From Gammaproteobacteria bacterium (GTDB taxonomy: Bacteria; Pseudomonadota; Gammaproteobacteria; Steroidobacterales; Woeseiaceae): a stretch of DNA of 43,922 nucleotides. Positions 16,497 to 24,600 of the stretch are shown here, piece after piece. Location of the stretch: positions 1 to 43,922 of the forward strand of contig JAADHU010000040.1 in the NCBI GenBank assembly GCA_013151645.1, written 5' to 3'. The notes below the pieces were generated by a model. That model saw only the letters and a list, made by a program, of their open reading frames with translations. It was not told where the DNA came from and searched no databases. The number at the start of each line of letters is the position of its first letter. Within the stretch, counting starts at the first letter, position 1. The position numbers were made by a program, and so were the translations under genes.

Positions 16497-16970
16497 TCAG
16501 TCTGAGTAAAATTGCCGTTTGAAGCGGACGCTGGACGCCTCTGTCGTTCCTTCCGGCGTGACGCTAATGTCGAAAATCAGGGTCTCACGATTGGCGACCG
16601 GCGTTTCACCGATATAGTAGATTGCATTCTGTTCTTCAATTTTTCGCATCGTAACCGTTTTGAGCTGACCGGTAAGATTCACTGTCTTGACCGTAACGAT
16701 GGCCGTGACCGCCTTACCGGTTTCGGCCTCAAGGACGGAGACATTGAGCATCGCGCGATTCTTGCTGCGTACGATGTTATAGGCACGGGCCACTTCGGGC
16801 GAAATCTGATCCGTGGATAAGGCACTGAAATGCACGACATGGTCGCCGATATCGGTGGATGATGCGTGTGCCGGTTCGGCCTCAGGGATATCGGCGGAAC
16901 TGCCTGGACCGCCACAGGCGGCAAGCAACGCAAGAAGCAAAAGAGTGATAGTAATTTTTGTGGCCAGCAT
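16497..16970 (-). CDS. DUF4426-domain lipoprotein
   Basis: A 157-residue lipoprotein (lipobox LLAAC, C19) matching the DUF4426 family by its blocks VVHFSALSTDQISPEVARAY, VRSKNRAMLNVSV and NAIYYIGETPVANRETLIF. The function of the family is unknown; it forms an exported beta-rich domain in gammaproteobacteria and is usually encoded near yggT, yggU or rdgB, as here. The ATG at 16970 is preferred over the GTG at 16991 because GGGGGA lies about 10 bases before it and the signal peptide starts there. It is downstream of yggU with 131 bases between them. Confidence 0.82.
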   Translation of the reverse strand: MLATKITITLLLLALLAACGGPGSSADIPEAEPAHASSTDIGDHVVHFSALSTDQISPEVARAYNIVRSKNRAMLNVSVLEAETGKAVTAIVTVKTVNLTGQLKTVTMRKIEEQNAIYYIGETPVANRETLIFDISVTPEGTTEASSVRFKRQFYSD

Positions 16971-17101
16971 GATTCCGGATCCCCCCGACACGGCTCATTG
17001 AACTCCCCCAAACTATAACGGATTGTGGGGGTTTGTCCTAACCCGGGCCGGGCCCGAATTCCCGAAACGGCCGTGGTTTACGCCGAATTCCCACGTTGAG
17101 C

Positions 17102-17395
17102 TTAGTCCAGCAGGGGGAATTCGGGCTCCGAGACGGGCGATGTAATGCGAAAGACCTTTTCCCTGGAAGCGGCACCGCGCATGAGTGTTACGCGGGATAC
17201 CGGGACGTCGTAGGCGCTGGCAAGCTGCCTGGCGACATCGGCATTCGCTTTTCCGTCGGCTGGCGCCGCCGTTGTTCTGACGCGTAACAGACCGTCGATA
17301 TACCCCTGTATCTCGCGGCGGCTGCTACGCGGCTGCACCCTTACGCGGACCGATAGCGTGGTAACTGCAGCGGTCTTGGGCGGCGCGTTCGCCAC
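17102..17395 (-). CDS. yggU: YggU-family protein (DUF167, UPF0235)
   Basis: A 97-residue cytoplasmic protein of the DUF167 family, identified by LSVRVRVQPRSSRREIQG, LRVRTTAAPADGKANADVAR and VTLMRGAASREKVFRI. The biochemical role is not established. It starts 2 bases after the yggT stop and is transcribed with yggT and proC, an arrangement widely conserved. The first 11 residues precede the family core. Confidence 0.9.
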   Translation of the reverse strand: MANAPPKTAAVTTLSVRVRVQPRSSRREIQGYIDGLLRVRTTAAPADGKANADVARQLASAYDVPVSRVTLMRGAASREKVFRITSPVSEPEFPLLD

Positions 17396-17397
17396 CG

Positions 17398-17946
17398 TCA
17401 GATCGGTAAAGGTTGCAGTGTTTTCAGGTAGATTTCGATGGCCCCCATTATGACAATCGCCAGCACCGGCGACAGATCCAGGCCGCCCATCGGTGGAATA
17501 ATGCGACGTACCGGTCGCAGGATCGGCTCCGCCAGCGACGACGCGATTGCGCTGACCGGATTGTAGGTGTGTGGCGCGAACCAGCTCAAAACGATCTTGA
17601 TCAGGATGGCATAGAAAAACAACTTCAGGCTGAGAATCCCCAGATTTAAAAGAGATGTCACGGCAATGACCAGTGGGCTCGCCATCGATTGCACGATCAT
17701 TAATAAAACCAGTATGACCAGATATTGAATAGCAAAGGTCACGACGACGACCGCGGTATCAAGTCGGCCAATGGAAGGAATGAATCGTCGCGCCGGTATA
17801 ATCAGCGGTGAGGTGAGCCGCATCACGCCCTGCGCGATTGGATTGCGGAAATCCGCCTGCACCAACGGCAACCATATCCGCAGGAGATAGAGCAACAGAA
17901 AAAGAGACGTAAGTGCTTTGACGATATAGAGCAGTGCCAGGGTCAT
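17398..17946 (-). CDS. yggT: YggT-family integral membrane protein
   Basis: A 182-residue protein made of two repeated YggT modules, each with two membrane helices. The repeat is visible in the paired motifs NPIAQGVMRLTSPLIIPARR and NPVSAIASSLAEPILRPVRR, each followed by a PxxGRLD or PMGGLD turn. The family is conserved next to proC and has been linked to osmotic or membrane homeostasis in E. coli, but its activity is unknown. The open frame extends upstream into proC; the ATG at 17946, 10 bases after the proC stop, is chosen because the family N-terminus begins there. Confidence 0.9.
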   Translation of the reverse strand: MTLALLYIVKALTSLFLLLYLLRIWLPLVQADFRNPIAQGVMRLTSPLIIPARRFIPSIGRLDTAVVVVTFAIQYLVILVLLMIVQSMASPLVIAVTSLLNLGILSLKLFFYAILIKIVLSWFAPHTYNPVSAIASSLAEPILRPVRRIIPPMGGLDLSPVLAIVIMGAIEIYLKTLQPLPI

Positions 17947-17956
17947 GGTGTTCGGT

Positions 17957-18799
17957 TTACCTGTTCGAGGTGCTGGAGCTGGCTTCTTCGCCCAGCTCAA
18001 TGGCGCGTTTTCGGGCTGCTTCAATAGCGTCTGCAAAGATACCACGAGCGTCGGATTTATCCAGATGTTGAAAGGCTGCCGTCGTTGTGCCACCGGGCGA
18101 GCGCACGCGGTCAATCATGCTTGACATGGACTCCGTTTCCGCTGTGGCGAGCGCCGTCGCGCCGCGAGCGGTTTCGACGGCCAGTGTGCGGGCAACGTCG
18201 GCATCCAGGCCGAAATCGATCGCCGACTGAATGAGGATGTCGATCAGCAGGTAGAAGTAGGCCGGACCCGTGCCCGATACAGCGGTGACCGCGTCGATCT
18301 CCGCTTCGTCCTTAAGCCAGACGACCCGGCCGACCGCCGACATGATGCTTTGCGCCAGTTCACGGTGCTTCGCATGCGTTAGTGCATTGGCGAACAAGGC
18401 GGAAATACCCTGATCGATCAGCGCAGGTTGATTCGGCATGACACGGACGACACTCAGCTTGCCCCCCAGCCAGGCATCGATATCCTCAATCCTGGGTCCG
18501 GCGGCAATGGACATGATAAGCGGCTGGGTCTCCTGCACGATGTCTCTGAGCGCGGCGCAAACCGGCTGCAGAATCTGCGGTTTCACGGCGAATAACAATA
18601 CTTCGGCTTGTTCGGCCACGACGGCGTTGTTTTCGCACACCATCGCGCCGTACAGTTCCTCACGCAAGACGTCGCATTGCTCCGGCCGGGGTTCCGCGAT
18701 GAGCACATCCGTCGCGTGCATACCGCCTCGCAGCAGGCCACCGGCAATAGCGCGAGCCATATTACCGCCGCCGATAAAGCCGACTTTATTACTGATCAT
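17957..18799 (-). CDS. proC: Pyrroline-5-carboxylate reductase
   Basis: A 280-residue enzyme that reduces pyrroline-5-carboxylate to proline with NAD(P)H, the last step of proline synthesis. The N-terminal dinucleotide fold begins VGFIGGGNMARAIAGGLL, the central domain has LLFAVKPQ and VVRVMPNQPALI, and the C-terminal substrate and dimer domain has AVSGTGPAYFYLLID and RVRSPGGTTTAAF. Standard length. It follows yggS by 36 bases and precedes yggT, the common proteobacterial order. Confidence 0.96.
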   Translation of the reverse strand: MISNKVGFIGGGNMARAIAGGLLRGGMHATDVLIAEPRPEQCDVLREELYGAMVCENNAVVAEQAEVLLFAVKPQILQPVCAALRDIVQETQPLIMSIAAGPRIEDIDAWLGGKLSVVRVMPNQPALIDQGISALFANALTHAKHRELAQSIMSAVGRVVWLKDEAEIDAVTAVSGTGPAYFYLLIDILIQSAIDFGLDADVARTLAVETARGATALATAETESMSSMIDRVRSPGGTTTAAFQHLDKSDARGIFADAIEAARKRAIELGEEASSSTSNR

Positions 18800-18835
18800 G
18801 CGTTCTCCAAAACACGGGACAATTGGCGCGGATCG

Positions 18836-19519
18836 TTATTCGCGTTCGCCGAACAGAGCCGTGCCAATGCGTACGATGGTCGCGCCCTCGAAGATGGCGG
18901 CCTCGTAGTCGGCCGACATACCCATCGATAGCGTATCAAGATTGAGCCCGGATTTCGTCAATGCATCGAGCTGCTTTTTGAGCATCGCAAATGGCTGGCG
19001 TTGTTCCCCGGGTAAATCCCGTACCGCCGGTATGCACATCAGTCCGCGGAGTCGCAACTTCGGCAAGGTCGCAATCGCGTGTGCGAGTTTCGGGAGATCC
19101 TCCAGCAGTACCCCGGACTTGGCCTTTTCACTGTCAATATTGACCTGAATGCAGATGTTCAGGTCATCGGCATAATGCGGTCGTTGCCGGCTGAGGCGCT
19201 GCGCGATTTTCAGTCGGTCGACCGTATGAACCCAGTGAAAATGCTCGGCGACAGCGCGCGTCTTGTTCGCCTGCAGGTGGCCGATAAAATGCCAGATAAT
19301 GTCGTCATTCGCGATTTGCTCGATCTTGGCAAGGCCCTCCTGAACAAAGTTCTCGCCAAAATCGCGTTGTCCGGCTGCCACGGCATCGAGAATCGCCGCC
19401 ACCGGTTTTCGCTTGCTGACGGCAAGCAGGCGTACGGACCCGGCGGGACGGCCCGCATCCGCTGTGGCTTTGGCCAGTAAATCTTCGATTTTTCGAAAGT
19501 TTTCCGTGACTCTAATCAC
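18836..19519 (-). CDS. yggS: PLP homeostasis protein (PLPBP)
   Basis: A 227-residue PLP-binding protein of the YggS/PROSC family. It has no known enzymatic activity and keeps free pyridoxal phosphate balanced in the cytoplasm. The Schiff-base lysine is K36 in AVSKRKP, as in E. coli. Other blocks are FGENFVQEGLAKI, WHFIGHLQANKTR, RGLMCIPA and the phosphate site SMGMSADYEAAIFEGAT-VRIGTALFG. It is the first gene of the minus-strand yggS-proC-yggT-yggU run and is divergent from pilT, with 85 bases between the starts. Confidence 0.94.
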   Translation of the reverse strand: MIRVTENFRKIEDLLAKATADAGRPAGSVRLLAVSKRKPVAAILDAVAAGQRDFGENFVQEGLAKIEQIANDDIIWHFIGHLQANKTRAVAEHFHWVHTVDRLKIAQRLSRQRPHYADDLNICIQVNIDSEKAKSGVLLEDLPKLAHAIATLPKLRLRGLMCIPAVRDLPGEQRQPFAMLKKQLDALTKSGLNLDTLSMGMSADYEAAIFEGATIVRIGTALFGERE

Positions 19520-19604
19520 GTTTTACTCGCATTGCTTCGCTATACTAGGCTTCATTGGGGCCGAGTTATGGTAAGTCCGGTCGATCACACCCAGAGGGAA
19601 AAAT

Positions 19605-20645
19605 ATGGCTGTTGATGTTGCTCAGCTATTGTCGTTTACGGTAAAGAATAACGCGTCTGACCTGCACTTGTCCGGCGGCGTACCGCCGATGATTCGTGTC
19701 GACGGCGACATCAAACGAATCAATATGCCCGCGCTGACACACAAAGACGTGAACAGCATGGTGTACGACATCATGAATGACAAGCAGCGTAAGGATTACG
19801 AAGAATTTCTCGAAACCGATTTCTCCTTCGAAATACCCAAGCTGGCCCGTTTTCGTGTCAACGCATTCAACCAAAACCGCGGTTCGGCCGCGGTATTCAG
19901 AACCATCCCGTCGGAGATCCTGACGCTCGACGATCTGGGCGCGCCGCAAATTTTCAAAGACCTCTCAATGTATCCGCGCGGTATTGTGCTGGTTACCGGA
20001 CCGACCGGATCCGGTAAATCAACAACACTGGCGGCAATGGTCGATTACATCAACGACCACAAACCGGATCATATTCTGACGATCGAGGATCCGATCGAAT
20101 TCGTTCACGAGAGCAAGAAGTCGCTCATCAATCAGCGCGAAGTCCACCGGGACACGCTGGGCTTCAATGAAGCCCTGCGATCGGCGTTGCGTGAAGATCC
20201 GGACGTTATTCTGGTCGGCGAGCTACGCGATCTTGAGACCATCCGTCTGGCGCTGACGGCCGCAGAAACGGGTCACCTGGTATTCGGAACCCTGCATACG
20301 AGTTCTGCGGCGAAAACTATCGATCGTATCGTCGACGTTTTTCCGGCCGCGGAAAAGGAAATGGTCCGTGCGATGTTGTCGGAGTCTTTGCGAGCGGTGA
20401 TTTCGCAAACTCTGCTCAAGAAGACCGGTGGCGGTCGAATTGCGGCGCACGAGATCATGATCGGCACGCCGGCGATCCGTAACCTGATTCGTGAGGGCAA
20501 GATTGCGCAGATGTATTCGGCTATTCAGACGGGTCAGGCGACCGGCATGCAGACGCTGGACCAAAACCTGACTGACCTGATGAAAAAAGGGCTCATCAAC
20601 AAGGAAGAGGCGCGCTATCGCGCGACCAACAAGGAAAATTTCTAA
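19605..20645 (+). CDS. pilT: Type IV pilus retraction ATPase PilT
   Basis: A 346-residue hexameric ATPase that powers pilus disassembly at the inner membrane. Walker A is GPTGSGKST (G132-T140), Walker B contains ILVGELRD, and the His box is TGHLVFGTLHTSSA. The C-terminal retraction motif AIRNLIRE is intact. It has the GAGGG ribosome site 7 bases before the ATG. It is divergent from yggS, as in many gammaproteobacteria, and a multi-hairpin element separates it from pilU. A -10-like TATACT at 19541-19546 is the best promoter candidate; the -35 is poor. Confidence 0.97.
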   Translation: MAVDVAQLLSFTVKNNASDLHLSGGVPPMIRVDGDIKRINMPALTHKDVNSMVYDIMNDKQRKDYEEFLETDFSFEIPKLARFRVNAFNQNRGSAAVFRTIPSEILTLDDLGAPQIFKDLSMYPRGIVLVTGPTGSGKSTTLAAMVDYINDHKPDHILTIEDPIEFVHESKKSLINQREVHRDTLGFNEALRSALREDPDVILVGELRDLETIRLALTAAETGHLVFGTLHTSSAAKTIDRIVDVFPAAEKEMVRAMLSESLRAVISQTLLKKTGGGRIAAHEIMIGTPAIRNLIREGKIAQMYSAIQTGQATGMQTLDQNLTDLMKKGLINKEEARYRATNKENF

Positions 20646-20853
20646 CAGTCTGTTGAAAAAACCAGGCATGGTCTTTTCGACACCGCAATTCAAAAAACGT
20701 GGTTTTTGAATTGCTCACATTTTCAATGGCTTGTAGCCATCGAAAATGATGGTACATCCCCGTACCGTACGCAGCCTGTCGAAAAACAGAGTTTTTCAAC
20801 AGGCCGCTAGTCATTTTTGGCAGGATGCCGATCGTGTGGCAGGAGAGTAGGAA
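20646..20853. repeat. Multi-hairpin intergenic element between pilT and pilU
   Basis: An unusual noncoding insertion. The outer inverted repeat is CTGTTGAAAAA (20650-20660) against its complement at 20792-20802 (11 of 11). Four hairpins lie inside: 20685-20714 (12-bp stem, loop 6), 20718-20748 (14-bp stem with one mismatch, loop 3), 20751-20766 (5-bp stem, loop 6) and 20775-20803 (13-bp stem with one mismatch, loop 3). The terminal repeats and small size suggest a non-autonomous mobile element or an mRNA processing or stability element. The remaining bases up to the pilU start hold its ribosome site. No second copy was found by eye in this window. Confidence 0.75.
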
Positions 20854-22011
20854 ATGGAACGCGAACAAGCGGTACGACTGACGCAGAATTTATTGAAGAA
20901 AATGGTCGAAAAGGACGGTTCCGACCTTTTTATCACTTGCGGTTTTCCGCCGGCGATCAAGGTCGATGGCCAGGTTCATAAGGCCACGGATACCGCATTG
21001 ACCGCCGAGCAGTCGGCGATGATGGTTCGTTCCATCATGAACGACAAACAAATCAAAGAGTTCGATGCAACGAAGGAATGTAACTTCGCCATCAGTCCGC
21101 AAGGTATCGGGCGATTCCGCGTGAGTGCTTTCATTCAGCAAGGGCTTGTCGGTGCTGTGTTGCGTACGATTACGACCGAAATTCCCACGCTCGGAGAGCT
21201 TGATCTGCCGCCAATCCTTAAAGACGTCGTCATGAACAAGCGCGGCCTTGTAATCGTTGTTGGCGGCACCGGTTCGGGTAAGTCAACAACGCTGGCCGCA
21301 ATGATAGGCCATCGGAACGTGAATTCTAAAGGCCACATTGTCTCGATTGAGGATCCCATCGAATATGTGCACCCCCATCAGGGTTGCGTTATCACGCAGC
21401 GCGAAGTTGGCGTGGACACGGATTCCTGGCATGCGGCATTGAAAAATACACTTCGGCAGGCACCGGACGTTATTCTTATCGGTGAAATTCGTGACCGGGA
21501 GACGATGGAGTACGGTATTCAGTTTGCTGAGACCGGCCATCTGTGCCTCGCGACACTGCACGCCAATAGCGCCAATCAGGCGCTTGATCGGATCATCAAC
21601 TTCTTCCCGGAAGAGCGCCGGCAACAATTGCTGATGGACTTGTCACTTAACGCCAAGGCCATCGTTTCGCAACGACTGATTCCCAGGGAAGGTGGTGTTG
21701 GCCGGGTCGCAGCGATGGAGATCATGCTGAATTCGCCGCTGATTGCGGATCTGATTTTCAAGGGTGAGGTTGCCATCATCAAGGAGATTATGGCGAAGTC
21801 GACGCGGCTCGGCATGCAAACGTTTGATCAGGCGCTGTTCTCTCTGTACGAAGAATCAGCCATTTCATACGAAGACGCGATGCGCAATGCGGATTCGAAA
21901 AATGAATTGCGTTTGAAAATCAAACTGGAGAGCAAACGCGATTCATCGCTTGATGAAGAGCAGGGCAAGAGTCTGAATATTCTTGAAGAGGACACCGCTC
22001 AGACTTTCTGA
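20854..22011 (+). CDS. pilU: PilT-family ATPase PilU
   Basis: A 385-residue paralogue of PilT, commonly an accessory retraction motor that acts with PilT. Walker A is GGTGSGKST (G137), Walker B is ILIGEIRDRETM and the His box region is GHLCLATLHANSANQALDRI. Unlike PilT it lacks the AIRNLIRE motif; the equivalent segment is SPLIADLIFKGE. It carries an extended charged C-terminus (about residues 350-385). The ATG follows GGAGAGTAGG. It lies after pilT and before a third paralogue 21 bases downstream, suggesting a pilU-paralogue operon. Confidence 0.92.
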   Translation: MEREQAVRLTQNLLKKMVEKDGSDLFITCGFPPAIKVDGQVHKATDTALTAEQSAMMVRSIMNDKQIKEFDATKECNFAISPQGIGRFRVSAFIQQGLVGAVLRTITTEIPTLGELDLPPILKDVVMNKRGLVIVVGGTGSGKSTTLAAMIGHRNVNSKGHIVSIEDPIEYVHPHQGCVITQREVGVDTDSWHAALKNTLRQAPDVILIGEIRDRETMEYGIQFAETGHLCLATLHANSANQALDRIINFFPEERRQQLLMDLSLNAKAIVSQRLIPREGGVGRVAAMEIMLNSPLIADLIFKGEVAIIKEIMAKSTRLGMQTFDQALFSLYEESAISYEDAMRNADSKNELRLKIKLESKRDSSLDEEQGKSLNILEEDTAQTF

Positions 22012-22032
22012 GCTTACTGGCACGGACCCGCT

Positions 22033-23091
22033 ATGAATGTAAAACCGCTGTTTAAACTTATGGTTGAAAAAAAGGCGTCTGACCTTTTCTTCGCACCGTT
22101 TACGCCTGCAAAGATCAAGATTGACGGCAAGATCATGCCGGTCAACAAGCTCGAAATGACACCGAAAATGGTCAAGCAGGCGGCAATCGAACTGATGGAC
22201 GAAGATCTGCTGGATCTGTTCACTCGGGAACTTGAGGTCGATTTCGCGATATCAGAGCCCGGGCTGGGACGGTTTCGGGTGAACGTATTTCATCAGCGTG
22301 GCAACGTCGCCATGGTGCTGCGCTACATCACGGCCGAAATGCCAACACTTGAAGAGCTCGGCATGCCGAAGCAGCTACAGGAGTTGGTCATGCTCAGGCG
22401 TGGTCTGGTGTTGATGGTCGGTGCGAGCGGCAACGGCAAATCGACAACGCTCGCAGCCATGATCAATCATCGCAACGAGAAAACGTCTTCGCACATCATC
22501 ACGATTGAAGATCCGATCGAATTCCTGCACCCAAACAAGCAATCGATTGTGAATCAGCGCGAAGTCGGCCTTGATACCAAGAGTTACGGGCGTGCGCTGA
22601 AGAGTGCCATGCGTGCTGCGCCTGACGTCATACAAATTGGAGAAATCCGTGATCGCGAATCCATGCAAAGTGCGATCGACATGGCGGGTACGGGTCACCT
22701 GGTTCTGGCCACGCTGCACTCGAACAATGCGCCGGAGACACTGGATCGAATTATCAACATGTTCCCGCAGGAACAGCATCGGCAGGTTTTCATGGATCTG
22801 GGCCATTATCTGCGTGCCATCATTTCGCAACGCCTGGTACGCACCAGAACCGGTAAGCGCGTAGCCGCCGTGGAGTTGATGCTGAATACGCCGCACATCA
22901 AGGAGCTCATCCTCAAGGGTGAGATTTCCGACCTGAAAGAGGCGCTGCAAAACAGTGGCGACGCGAATGTTCAGGGTTTCGACGATGCGCTGCTGAATCT
23001 CTACAAAGCCGGCACAATCACGCTCGAAGAGGCGATGACGCACGCAGACTCACGCTCGAATCTGGAAGCGAAAGTCAATTTTGGTGGTTGA
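22033..23091 (+). CDS. Third PilT/PilU-family ATPase
   Basis: A 352-residue ATPase of the PilT/PilU family. Walker A is GASGNGKST (G130), with Ala-Ser-Gly-Asn in place of the Pro-Thr-Gly-Ser of PilT. Walker B is IQIGEIRDRES, the His box is TGHLVLATLHSNNA, and the position of AIRNLIRE reads TPHIKELILKGE. It is most like PilU in the His box and C-terminus, so duplication of pilU is likely; PilT2-type naming is possible but unproven. The start is the ATG at 22033, 21 bases after pilU. A full set of three consecutive retraction ATPases is uncommon. Confidence 0.85.
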   Translation: MNVKPLFKLMVEKKASDLFFAPFTPAKIKIDGKIMPVNKLEMTPKMVKQAAIELMDEDLLDLFTRELEVDFAISEPGLGRFRVNVFHQRGNVAMVLRYITAEMPTLEELGMPKQLQELVMLRRGLVLMVGASGNGKSTTLAAMINHRNEKTSSHIITIEDPIEFLHPNKQSIVNQREVGLDTKSYGRALKSAMRAAPDVIQIGEIRDRESMQSAIDMAGTGHLVLATLHSNNAPETLDRIINMFPQEQHRQVFMDLGHYLRAIISQRLVRTRTGKRVAAVELMLNTPHIKELILKGEISDLKEALQNSGDANVQGFDDALLNLYKAGTITLEEAMTHADSRSNLEAKVNFGG

Positions 23092-23197
23092 CGGCCGGCG
23101 GCCAAAGGTCGCAGGGCGGAACAAATCGTCGACAAGTTACTCTGAGTAACGTAATAGAACGAAACAATTCTGCGTCGTTTTCCAGGGAGATAAGTCG

Positions 23198-23707
23198 ATG
23201 TTCATACGCGCTGCACTAATGATGGCTCTAGTCGGGCTGGCGGCTCCGACGATTGCTGTTGAGACGGGCGAAGTCGCACCGCCCTGGATCGGCATGGACT
23301 ATGCAGGCGATGCGGTCGAATTCCCCGCCGTCATCGATGGCAAGCCAACGGTCGTGGTGTTTTGGGCAACATGGTGTTCTTACTGCAAAGCATTTATGCC
23401 TTATCTGGAAGGCATTCAACGAGATTACGGCGAGCAGAAAATCAATGTTCTGGTGATCAACGCGATGGAAAGAGGCGCGGGCGATCCCGCCGCCTACGTG
23501 GAAAAGCTGGATTTTCCGCTTATCGCGGTCGCGGACGGCGACTCAATTGCCGATGCCTACGGCATTCGATTCATACCCGGTCTGCTGATTGTCGACGGGC
23601 AGGGCGATCTTGCCTGGCAGCGAGCGTCGACCGAATTGCCGGCGGGCAAGACGGTCGCAGAATTGTGGGACCAGCAGGTTCGCGAGCAACTGGATAAATT
23701 GCTCTAA
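23198..23707 (+). CDS. Exported thioredoxin-like protein (TlpA family)
   Basis: A 169-residue protein with a signal peptide (residues 1-20, cleavage near TIAVETG) and a thioredoxin fold. The redox motif is WCSYCK (C60, C63) and the cis-proline lies in IRFIPGLLIVD. It would act as a periplasmic thiol-disulfide reductase, for example in cytochrome c maturation or protein repair; the partner is unknown. The ATG has GGGAG 10 bases upstream. It is 106 bases after the pilT-type gene and its stop overlaps the stop of the convergent pyrK by four bases (CTAA at 23704-23707). Confidence 0.87.
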   Translation: MFIRAALMMALVGLAAPTIAVETGEVAPPWIGMDYAGDAVEFPAVIDGKPTVVVFWATWCSYCKAFMPYLEGIQRDYGEQKINVLVINAMERGAGDPAAYVEKLDFPLIAVADGDSIADAYGIRFIPGLLIVDGQGDLAWQRASTELPAGKTVAELWDQQVREQLDKLL

Positions 23708-24600
23708 GCGCCGGAATCCTGGAAAACGTCGGCGGCCCGAAACACGGGGCCATCGACACAGACGCGTTTCATGGCCGGCCCCTCGCGGGTCTGAACCAGT
23801 ACCGTGCAGCCCGCACAGCCACCGACGCCGCACGCCATGTATTCCTCCAGCGACACCTGGCACGGCAGCTCGAATTTCGCTGCCAGCGCGGCGACGGCGG
23901 CGAGCATCGGCGTCGGTCCACAGGAGAAAATTTCGGTTTCGGCAAGTTCACTTTCGGTAAGTGACGCCAGGTATTTCTCCGCAGCGTCGGTGACGTAGCC
24001 GCGGTATGTCCCCGCTATATCGGCAAGACTCGCGAGTTTGACCGGGATGCCCCAGCTTTCAACCAGCGGCATCGTGGCGTCAATGTTTTGCGGTAGCCAG
24101 TGACAGGCGATGGCCGTGCTGGCGGTATCGAAGGGAAACGGAATCTCCGAACCCATGATCATCAGCGGTTGCCAGTCTTGGCGATCGTTATTGAGTGTTT
24201 CAGCGAGGAATATCATCGGCGGAATGCCGACGCCCCCGCCAATCAGCAAGGGTCGTCGCCGTGCGGGCGTTACTTTGAAACCGTGACCAATGGGTCCGAT
24301 TGAACTCAACTTGTCACCGGGCTGTTTGTCGGCGAGCGCAGTCAGCCCCTGGCCGACGACTTTGAAAAGGATCTCGATCCAGCCCGCGCTCGGGTCAGCC
24401 CGCATGATCGAGAGCGGACGCCGTAGCGGAATGCCTTTGTCGCATTGCAAATGCACGAAGCTGCCCGGGGTTGCGACGGCGGCACATTTTGGTGACTGCA
24501 GCTGCAGTCGAAATTGTGCCCCCGGATACCGCTCGATTGAGATGATCTCGGCATCCTCGACGAACAATGACCCCCGATGAGGCGGTTTTGAAACGGTCAT
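23704..24600 (-). CDS. pyrK: Dihydroorotate dehydrogenase electron-transfer subunit (PyrK-like)
   Basis: A 298-residue flavin and iron-sulfur protein of the PyrK family. The FAD motif is LRRPLSIM (residues 59-66), the NAD-binding glycine-rich loop is LIGGGVGIPPMIFLA, then FSCGPTPML. The [2Fe-2S] site is C257, C262, C265 and C281 (CX4CX2CX15C) in MACGVGGCAGCTV. In class 1B enzymes PyrK passes electrons from the PyrD flavin to NAD+. The start ATG at 24600 overlaps the pyrB TGA as ATGA, so translation is coupled; an in-frame GTG at 24606 is the alternative. No pyrD lies in the window. It could instead be a subunit of another NAD(P)H-linked oxidoreductase. Confidence 0.82.
   Translation of the reverse strand: MTVSKPPHRGSLFVEDAEIISIERYPGAQFRLQLQSPKCAAVATPGSFVHLQCDKGIPLRRPLSIMRADPSAGWIEILFKVVGQGLTALADKQPGDKLSSIGPIGHGFKVTPARRRPLLIGGGVGIPPMIFLAETLNNDRQDWQPLMIMGSEIPFPFDTASTAIACHWLPQNIDATMPLVESWGIPVKLASLADIAGTYRGYVTDAAEKYLASLTESELAETEIFSCGPTPMLAAVAALAAKFELPCQVSLEEYMACGVGGCAGCTVLVQTREGPAMKRVCVDGPVFRAADVFQDSGA

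Noticed and set aside
16992-17101. Hairpin CCCCCA...TGGGGG between yggU and DUF4426 as a terminator
   Set aside because: The loop is 14 bases or more and no T-run follows in the direction of transcription.
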